A stretch of DNA of 11,983 bases from assembly GCA_945878795.1 (NCBI GenBank), contig CAMDWF010000039.1, forward strand, positions 1-11,983, read 5' to 3'. Within the stretch, counting starts at the first letter, position 1; the number at the start of each line of letters is the position of its first letter. Source of the stretch: Synechococcus sp. UW140. Its GTDB lineage: Bacteria > Cyanobacteriota > Cyanobacteriia > PCC-6307 > Cyanobiaceae. A program made the position numbers and the translations under genes. Positions 7,121-11,983 of this stretch are shown here, in pieces. The notes beneath the pieces are model-generated. The model was not told the DNA's origin, did no database searches, and saw only the letters and a list, made by a program, of their open reading frames with translations.

Positions 7121-8746
7121 ATGCCCTTCACGCTCACCACGCCCCTTTACTACGTCAACGATCGCCCCCATCTGGGCAGCACCTACACCACCGTGGCCTG
7201 TGATGCGATCGCCCGCTACCAGAGGCTTCAGGGGCAACGGGTGGAATTCATCACCGGCTGTGATGAGCACGGCCAGAAAATTCAACGTACCGCCGCTGCG
7301 GCGGGCCTGACCCCCCAGGCCCATTGCGACGCCGTGTCGGCACGGTTTCGGGATCTCTGGCAGCGCTGGCAGATCAGCAACAACCACTTCATCCGTACCA
7401 CCGAGCCCCGCCATCGGGCCATAGTCGAGCAGTTCTTTGCGCGGGTTGAGGCCAACGGTGACGTGCGGGAAGGCCGCCAGCAGGGTTGGTATTGCGTCGC
7501 CTGTGAGGAATACAAGGACGATCCGGCCACAGCCACCGATCCGAGCTGTCCTGTACACCAGCGGCCCCTGGAATGGCGCGATGAAATGAATCTGTTCTTC
7601 CGGCTTTCGCGCTATCAAGAACCCATCGAACGGCTGGTGGCCAGCCCGGGCTTTGTGGCGCCGGCATCGCGGCAGCGGGAGGTGCAAAATTTTGTGGCCG
7701 GAGGTCTGAAGGATTTCTCGATTTCCCGTCTAGACGTGCCCTGGGGTATCCCCGTACCCGGCCATCAAGGGCACACGTTTTATGTGTGGTTTGACGCCTT
7801 GCTTGGTTATATATCCGCCCTGCTGCAAAGCGATGACCCCCCCGATTTGGAGTTGGCCCTCTCAAGGGGCTGGCCGGCCGATCTGCATGTGATTGGCAAG
7901 GATATTTTGCGCTTCCATGCCGTCTTCTGGCCGGCGATGTTGATGTCGGCGGGGCTGGAGTTGCCAAAGCGGGTCTTCGGCCATGGCTTCTTGACCCGCG
8001 AGGGACAGAAGATGGGCAAATCCCTGGGCAATGTCCTCGATCCTGAAGTCTTGCTTGAGCGCTGTGGGCCCGATGCGGTGCGCTGGTATCTCCTGCGGGA
8101 TATTCCCTTCGGCGATGACGGTGATTTCCAGCAGCAACGCTTCAGCGATCTGGTCAATAACGATCTCTCCAACACCATCGGCAACCTGCTCAATCGCACC
8201 AGTTCCATGGCCCGCAAGTGGTTTGACGGTGGCGTGCCTCCCGCCGGCGCCGCCCTGGAGCCAAGCCATCCCTTGGCCATCGCCGCCGTCGCCGCCGTCG
8301 CTCAATTTGATGCCGCCATGGGGGCACTGGAGTTTCGCGGCGCGGCCGAATCCTTGCTGCGGCTGGCCGAAACCGCCAATGGCTACCTCAACACTCAGGC
8401 CCCCTGGAAACAGATGAAACAACCGGGCCAGGAAGCGGTTGTTGGGTCCGACCTCTATGCGGTGTTGGAGGTGAGCCGCTCTCTGGCGGTGTTGTTGGCT
8501 CCCTTGGTTCCCGACCTATCGGCCCGCATGCTCAGCCAGCTGGGCCAACCGGCCCTGGTGAGCGGGGCCGGCAGCGAAACAGGCGATCGCACTGCCGCAG
8601 AGGCAGAGCCCCCATGGGCAGATCCCCAAGCAGGGCCAAGCCTCACCTGGCACTCAGTCCGCCAATGGGGCCTGCTGCGTCCTGGTGATCCCCTCCCTGA
8701 ACCGGTGCCGGTGATGCAGCGCCTGGAGTTGGATTCCCCCCTGTGA
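7121..8746 (+). CDS. metG: Methionyl-tRNA synthetase
   Basis: MetRS is the cytoplasmic class I enzyme that charges tRNA(Met) for initiation and elongation. The 541-residue product has all the expected signatures. TTPLYYVNDRPHLGS (6-20) carries the HIGH-type motif as HLGS, and CDEHGQKI follows. A zinc knuckle is formed by C125, C128, C143 and H146 (WYCVACEEY...SCPVH). The FYVWFDALLGYISAL and HVIGKDILRFHAVFWPAM segments are followed by KMGKS at 297-301, a variant of KMSKS. The helical anticodon-binding domain follows from about residue 360. There is no C-terminal EMAP-like tRNA-binding domain. I chose ATG 7121 because it gives the family N-terminus; an upstream GTG at 7061 would add 20 residues with no counterpart. 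A Gly/Ala/Glu-rich linker around 485-512 looks variable. Its stop overlaps the lptC start (GTGA), so the two genes are probably one operon. Confidence 0.96.
   Translation: MPFTLTTPLYYVNDRPHLGSTYTTVACDAIARYQRLQGQRVEFITGCDEHGQKIQRTAAAAGLTPQAHCDAVSARFRDLWQRWQISNNHFIRTTEPRHRAIVEQFFARVEANGDVREGRQQGWYCVACEEYKDDPATATDPSCPVHQRPLEWRDEMNLFFRLSRYQEPIERLVASPGFVAPASRQREVQNFVAGGLKDFSISRLDVPWGIPVPGHQGHTFYVWFDALLGYISALLQSDDPPDLELALSRGWPADLHVIGKDILRFHAVFWPAMLMSAGLELPKRVFGHGFLTREGQKMGKSLGNVLDPEVLLERCGPDAVRWYLLRDIPFGDDGDFQQQRFSDLVNNDLSNTIGNLLNRTSSMARKWFDGGVPPAGAALEPSHPLAIAAVAAVAQFDAAMGALEFRGAAESLLRLAETANGYLNTQAPWKQMKQPGQEAVVGSDLYAVLEVSRSLAVLLAPLVPDLSARMLSQLGQPALVSGAGSETGDRTAAEAEPPWADPQAGPSLTWHSVRQWGLLRPGDPLPEPVPVMQRLELDSPL
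7205..7212. repeat. HIP1 palindrome GCGATCGC (inside metG)
   Basis: An exact octameric palindrome GCGATCGC, the Highly Iterated Palindrome that is over-represented in many cyanobacterial genomes. Here it falls in the metG coding sequence, encoding part of CDAIARY. It supports a cyanobacterial origin; no local function is implied. Confidence 0.75.
8583..8590. repeat. HIP1 palindrome GCGATCGC (metG linker)
   Basis: A second exact GCGATCGC, located in the variable, low-complexity linker near the C-terminus of MetG (encoding Gly-Asp-Arg). It supports the taxonomic reading only. Confidence 0.75.
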
Positions 8747-9957
8747 GCTCCGCTTGGCGCCGGTATGGGCCCTGGCTGCTGGGGGCCCTGGGGCTGGTGC
8801 CCATGGGCTGCAGCCGGCCGCCAACCACCTTTGACGATGGCTCCCCTCCCTTTGTGTTTCGTGCCCTCGATCTGAAACAACAGGATCAGAGCGGCCAACC
8901 CACCTGGGAATTGACCAGTCCGGAGGCCCGCTACGACATCAGGCGCCGGGTCGCCCAGGCCCGATCTCCCCGGGGCGTCATCTACGTCGCCGGAAAGCCT
9001 CTCTATCGGCTCCAAGCCACCAGCGGCACGGTGATCAATGACGGTGAGGTGATTGTGTTGGAGGGGGACATCCGGGTAGAACGCCACGGCCCCCAACCGG
9101 TATTGATTACGGCCCGCAGAGCCCGCTGGCTTCCCAGCCAAAAGCTCCTGCGCATCGATCGCGGCCCCATGGCCGAAGACGGCCTGCACAGGCTCGGCGC
9201 CCAGCGGGCTCGCTTCCTGTTTGATCGCGACCGACTCGAACTGGAGGGGGCGCCGCAGATTGAGCGCTGGGGGAAACCCAGCGACCCCTTCAGCCGCCAA
9301 CGGCGTACCAACCCCGAAGTGGTGGCCCTTCCCCAAAGGCTCACCTGGCAACCGGGGGATGGGGCCCTGGATGCCGAGGGTCCGTTGCGAATCACGCGCC
9401 TGCCCCCCGGCCGTCCCCCCCAAGCTTTGCCCCAAACGCTCACCGCCGCAGGCCTGAACGGCAATACCCGTCAGCAGCGCTACCAGCTCAAAGCCCCCGT
9501 CCAGGTGCGCGATACCTTCGCAAAGTTCGATCTAGATGGCCAGAATCTGCAGCTGGATGGGGCGGCCCAGACCCTCAACAGTGACCAGGTTTTCAGCGGC
9601 CACTGGAAGGAGTTGACGGTTGGCGGCAACAGCCTCGTGATCGAGGCCCGCCAGACCACAGCCACCATCCCCCTAGGCTGCCGGCTGCAGCGCAGGGGTG
9701 AATCCCTGAGCGCCAGGCTCTGCCGCTGGAATTGGCAAGACGAAACCCTCTTCGCCGAGGGCGATGTGGACTATCAGCGGACCGCCCAGCGCCAACGCAT
9801 CCAGGCAGGCCAACTCTCGGGCCGCCTCGGACCTGAGGGGGATTTCAATGTTTCCACGCCCGGCGGGCGGGTGATCAGCTCGTTTGCGGTGCCTCGCCGG
9901 CAGCGGCCGCTGCCCCCTGCGCCTGCGCGGCCCAAGCCGGAACCCCTGCGTCTATGA
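8743..9957 (+). CDS. lptC: LPS export protein LptC, long cyanobacterial form
   Basis: LptC anchors the periplasmic bridge that carries lipopolysaccharide from the inner-membrane LptBFG transporter to LptA and the outer membrane. The GTG start at 8743 overlaps the metG TGA as GTGA and gives an N-terminus with a hydrophobic stretch, GPWLLGALGLVPMGC. C23 could be a lipoprotein cysteine, but P at -3 makes the lipobox atypical, and a retained membrane anchor as in E. coli is equally possible. The LptC core is seen at about 30-150: PPFVFRALDLKQQDQ, WELTSPEARYD, and LYRLQATSGTVINDGEVIVLEGDIRV, the pattern of repeating beta strands of the OstA/LptC jellyroll. At 404 residues it is about twice the E. 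coli length, with more strand-rich sequence through about 375, as is usual for cyanobacterial LptC as I recall them. The Pro/Arg-rich last 27 residues overlap the convergent ccb-like gene. Confidence 0.85.
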   Translation: MSSAWRRYGPWLLGALGLVPMGCSRPPTTFDDGSPPFVFRALDLKQQDQSGQPTWELTSPEARYDIRRRVAQARSPRGVIYVAGKPLYRLQATSGTVINDGEVIVLEGDIRVERHGPQPVLITARRARWLPSQKLLRIDRGPMAEDGLHRLGAQRARFLFDRDRLELEGAPQIERWGKPSDPFSRQRRTNPEVVALPQRLTWQPGDGALDAEGPLRITRLPPGRPPQALPQTLTAAGLNGNTRQQRYQLKAPVQVRDTFAKFDLDGQNLQLDGAAQTLNSDQVFSGHWKELTVGGNSLVIEARQTTATIPLGCRLQRRGESLSARLCRWNWQDETLFAEGDVDYQRTAQRQRIQAGQLSGRLGPEGDFNVSTPGGRVISSFAVPRRQRPLPPAPARPKPEPLRL

Positions 9958-10558
9958 GTTTTTCGGCCCATCCCCCAATCCACAACAGATCGGCCTGACT
10001 GAAGCAGCGCGGCGACCAGCCCCCCAAAACCAACACCGCCTCCTCGCCCACCGGCTGCACCACCACGGCCGGCAAATCGCTCAATAGCGGCTCAAATTCG
10101 ACCCGCCCTGGATAAAGGCTTAGATCCACCAAGGAGATGGCCTTTTGTCGCTCCAGGCTTTGTTGACAGATCGGCCCCAGGCAAAACTCTGTGTCAGCCA
10201 GTAGTCCCCGGCGCAGCAGGCTCTGGCTACCTGACTGGAGCAGCACCACGGCGGCGGGAGTGGCGGTCAACAACATGCGGCTGCCCCAGGCCAGCTCCCG
10301 GCGCAGGGGCTCGGGCAGGTCGGCGGCCAGCTCAAGGCCTTCGCGGCCCTTCAGGTCGGCCCGGGGGGCAGCCGGGGGCTGGATTCGCTGCCACAAGGCC
10401 GCTACCAGCATCAACACCACCGCCAACAGGCTGGCCAGGACGGCGGCGCGCTCCAACGGCGGATCGATGCGGGGGGCCGTCACCTGGTTGAGAACGACCA
10501 GGGCCAGGGCAACCAGGCCGATGGCCAGCATCAGGCGGGAGGCCAGGGGTGTGGCCAT
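9875..10558 (-). CDS. CCB2/CCB4-like cytochrome b6f heme-attachment factor
   Basis: The 227-residue product resembles the family annotated as 'cofactor assembly of complex C subunit B'. In algae and plants CCB2 and CCB4 help attach heme ci covalently to cytochrome b6 in the thylakoid. Two transmembrane helices sit at about residues 8-25 and 38-57. A soluble domain follows with the typical ELAWGSRMLLTATPAAVVLL (88-107) and ends around GGWAEKLIDAGV (195-206). The start at ATG 10558 puts the first helix at the N-terminus. A longer in-frame version to 10843 would add a polar, arginine-rich leader and run antisense through the psb32-like gene, so I rejected it. The Ala/Gln-rich tail (AAQAQGAAAAAGEAPQTS) lies wholly within the 83-bp overlap with lptC. 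The gene is divergent from psb32-like. Family assignment is by sequence memory and layout, without a search. Confidence 0.78.
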   Translation of the reverse strand: MATPLASRLMLAIGLVALALVVLNQVTAPRIDPPLERAAVLASLLAVVLMLVAALWQRIQPPAAPRADLKGREGLELAADLPEPLRRELAWGSRMLLTATPAAVVLLQSGSQSLLRRGLLADTEFCLGPICQQSLERQKAISLVDLSLYPGRVEFEPLLSDLPAVVVQPVGEEAVLVLGGWSPRCFSQADLLWIGGWAEKLIDAGVPAWAAQAQGAAAAAGEAPQTS

Positions 10559-10656
10559 AGGACGCGTCACAGCAAGGCCAACAATGGCCGATCCGACCCC
10601 GTGGCACCGTCCCTGTGGAAGGCGCTGGCGGTCTAAGTCAAACTGGAGATACCCGT

Positions 10657-10664
10657 GCGATCGC
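10657..10664. repeat. HIP1 palindrome GCGATCGC (intergenic)
   Basis: The third exact GCGATCGC in the window. It is the only one outside a gene, in the 140-bp gap between the divergent ccb-like and psb32-like genes, 35 nt before the psb32-like ATG. Confidence 0.75.
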
Positions 10665-10680
10665 CTTGCTCCTCGAACGC

Positions 10681-10706
10681 GCCCCATGGCCCCGCCCCAT
10701 GGCCCC
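10681..10706 (+). repeat. Perfect 13-bp tandem duplication at the psb32-like start
   Basis: GCCCCATGGCCCC occurs twice head to tail, at 10681-10693 and 10694-10706, with no mismatch. Each copy contains an ATG (10686 and 10699). Because 13 is not a multiple of three, the two ATGs are in different frames; only the second opens the psb32-like frame. Confidence 0.9.
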
Positions 10707-11397
10707 TCTTTTTCGCCAGCATCACCAAGCCCGACCCTGGGCTTGGCTTGCCTCCCTACTGATCTCGGCTTTGCTCCTTTTAGGTACTGCCTGGCCGGCA
10801 ATGGCCCTGGCCGTGGGCGACCTGCCTGCGTTGCCTCCGACAACCCATGTGCTAGATCGGGCCAAGGTATTGAGTCGGGCCGCCAGCGGCGACATCGAAA
10901 AGGCCCTGACGGCCCTGGAGGCCGATCACCTCGATGCCCAGCTGATCACGATCGACCGTCTTGACTATGGGGTCAGCCTTGAACAGTTGGGCCAGCAATT
11001 GCTTCAAAAGTGGCACGACGCCGCGCCCGATCAATCGCGGCTGCTGATCTTGCTCGACACCCAGACCAGGGCCGCCAGCCTTGTTGCTGACCCTAGTGTC
11101 GAGCGCCAACTGACACCCGATCTATTGCGCAGTACTGCCCGGACCACAATGGCCCTGCCCCTGCGCAGCGGTGAGCGCTACCGGCAGGCCACCCTTGATG
11201 GACTGGAGCGTTTGGCAACTGTGTTGGCAGGCGGGGAGGATCCGGGCGAGCCGGTGGAAGAAACGGTGACCGCGCCAGCCAGCACAATCCCGAGCCAGGA
11301 GGAAACCGCCAAGAGCAATGCGTTTACCTGGATTGTCGCCTTGCTGGCCGTGGGCACGATCGTGCCCATGCTGACCTGGTGGATCTTCTCCCGTTGA
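10699..11397 (+). CDS. psb32: TPM-domain protein, Psb32-like
   Basis: Psb32/TLP18.3 proteins are thylakoid TPM-domain proteins linked to photosystem II repair. This 232-residue product has the full family plan. An N-terminal signal sequence runs to about residue 38 (hydrophobic 14-34, likely cleavage near AMA-LA). A TPM domain spans about 48-178, with THVLDRAKVLSRAASGDIEKAL, LLQKW at 101-105, LLILLD at 115-120, and the helix RYRQATLDGLERLATVL. An acidic Ser/Thr/Pro-rich linker follows, and a single C-terminal helix at 208-230 ends in WWIFSR. Topology therefore suggests a lumenal or periplasmic domain anchored at the C-terminus. The start is ATG 10699: it gives the short basic n-region before the hydrophobic core, while ATG 10686 is out of frame and a GTG at 10615 would add 28 unsupported residues. 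pxcA follows after 16 nt, so co-transcription is likely. The TPM family is clear; the specific psb32 name is likely rather than proven. Confidence 0.82.
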   Translation: MAPLFRQHHQARPWAWLASLLISALLLLGTAWPAMALAVGDLPALPPTTHVLDRAKVLSRAASGDIEKALTALEADHLDAQLITIDRLDYGVSLEQLGQQLLQKWHDAAPDQSRLLILLDTQTRAASLVADPSVERQLTPDLLRSTARTTMALPLRSGERYRQATLDGLERLATVLAGGEDPGEPVEETVTAPASTIPSQEETAKSNAFTWIVALLAVGTIVPMLTWWIFSR

Positions 11398-11413
11398 GTC
11401 CTCGTTGATTACC

Positions 11414-11983
11414 ATGGGTCTCAGCAATTGGATCGGCGCTTTTGCCAACGGCAAGGGCAACACCACGACGAACACCAACAGCGGCACCATCCGGATTAAC
11501 CACGACTTGGAACGGGGCTATGAAGCGGCCCTGATGATCCAAAGCATCGAGCTGGAGCACTACAACGATCGTCCGGTGCGGCCCGAGTTGGAACTTCGCC
11601 TGCCCAAGGGGATACAGGCCCAGGTACTGCGTAAATTTCGTGCGGCCTTGCAGGTTTGCCTCGAATCGATGCATCGCCTTGAGCCGATAAGGGGCCAACT
11701 TGCCGGCCAGGAACTGCGCCAACTGAATTTAATCGAAACTGTTGTGACGCGTTATGACTCCAAGCGCAATGTGCTGCCGAGCCTTAGCCGCACCCCAGAA
11801 CTTTTGCCCCGCAGCCTGCTGGGTGCCGTCGATCAGGTGCGTCGCCAACTGGACCCGGAGGCCGAAGCCAGCGTTCTGGCTGGTTTTCGCCGCCGACGGG
11901 ACTCGACCTTGGTGGCCCTGCGCATCCTGCTGCTGCTGATCTTGGTACCCCTTTTGGTCACCCAGCTAAGCCGCACCTTTGTG
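11414..11983 (+). CDS. pxcA: Proton extrusion protein PxcA (CemA family), 3' end outside window
   Basis: PxcA (CotA) is a cytoplasmic-membrane protein needed for light-induced proton release in cyanobacteria and is the homologue of plastid CemA. The frame from ATG 11414 is open for 190 codons to the right edge. It reads MGLSNWIGAFANG, then a soluble region with DLERGYEAALMIQSIELEHYNDRPVRPE (about 31-58) and YDSKRNVLPSLSRTPELLPRSLL (about 114-136). The first membrane helix is ALRILLLLILVPLLVTQLS (168-186), whose PLLV-Q-S ending is typical of the family. The remaining helices lie beyond the window. It is 16 nt downstream of the psb32-like stop on the same strand, with no terminator between, so the two are probably one transcript. 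No clear Shine-Dalgarno is present. The absence of the C-terminal half means I cannot separate PxcA from the related PxcL with full certainty. Confidence 0.88.
   Translation, partial: MGLSNWIGAFANGKGNTTTNTNSGTIRINHDLERGYEAALMIQSIELEHYNDRPVRPELELRLPKGIQAQVLRKFRAALQVCLESMHRLEPIRGQLAGQELRQLNLIETVVTRYDSKRNVLPSLSRTPELLPRSLLGAVDQVRRQLDPEAEASVLAGFRRRRDSTLVALRILLLLILVPLLVTQLSRTFV

Noticed and set aside
8280..8302. Short tandem GCCGCCGTC repeat in metG
   Set aside because: Only two units, encoding an Ala/Val run in a helical region; ordinary for GC-rich coding DNA.
8455..9435. Open minus-strand frame of about 326 codons
   Set aside because: It lies opposite the end of metG and most of lptC, both well supported, and has no domain or plausible start signal.
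10559..10843. In-frame upstream extension of the ccb-like gene
   Set aside because: The extra ~95 residues are polar and arginine-rich, would bury the first membrane helix, and would run antisense through the psb32-like signal sequence.
10191..10964. Plus-strand frame of about 257 codons containing the first duplicated ATG
   Set aside because: It is antisense to the ccb-like gene and then out of frame with psb32-like; the composition is that of a shadow frame.

Overview
The window is an ordinary, densely packed, GC-rich piece of a cyanobacterial chromosome, most likely from a picocyanobacterium of the Synechococcus/Cyanobium type. The evidence is a start-to-middle PxcA (CemA-like proton extrusion) gene, a Psb32-type TPM-domain gene, a CCB2/CCB4-like cytochrome b6f assembly gene, a long cyanobacterial-style LptC, and three copies of the cyanobacterial palindrome HIP1 (GCGATCGC). 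I see no insertion sequence, phage gene, CRISPR array, tRNA or rRNA, and no sign of recent gene transfer. Identifications come from reading translations and motifs; no database search was run.

Layout, left to right. Positions 1-2217 (minus) hold pheT, the phenylalanyl-tRNA synthetase beta chain; its 3' end lies outside the window. Divergent from it, on the plus strand, are rpmG (L33), rpsR (S18) and an RNase II-family exoribonuclease that begins 1 nt after the rpsR stop. A minus-strand FAD-dependent oxidoreductase of unknown substrate (5025-6959) converges on the RNase gene. Divergent from the oxidoreductase, metG (7121-8746) and lptC (8743-9957) overlap by four bases. A CCB2/CCB4-like gene (9875-10558, minus) runs into lptC tail to tail, with an 83-bp overlap of coding sequence. 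Divergent from that, a psb32-like gene (10699-11397) is followed after 16 nt by pxcA, which is cut by the right edge.

Functionally the window mixes translation (pheT, metG, rpmG, rpsR), RNA turnover (RNase II), outer-membrane biogenesis (lptC) and photosynthetic membrane maintenance (ccb-like, psb32-like, pxcA). The last three sit together, but only psb32-like and pxcA are co-directional and plausibly co-transcribed. Gaps between genes are all under about 165 bp. The high GC content leaves many long antisense reading frames open; these are shadows, not genes.

I did not find a new biological system. The points most worth a second look are the convergent coding overlap lptC/ccb, an exact 13-bp tandem duplication that creates two out-of-frame ATGs at the psb32-like start, an HGP-rich segment inside the RNase catalytic domain, and the oxidoreductase of unknown role.
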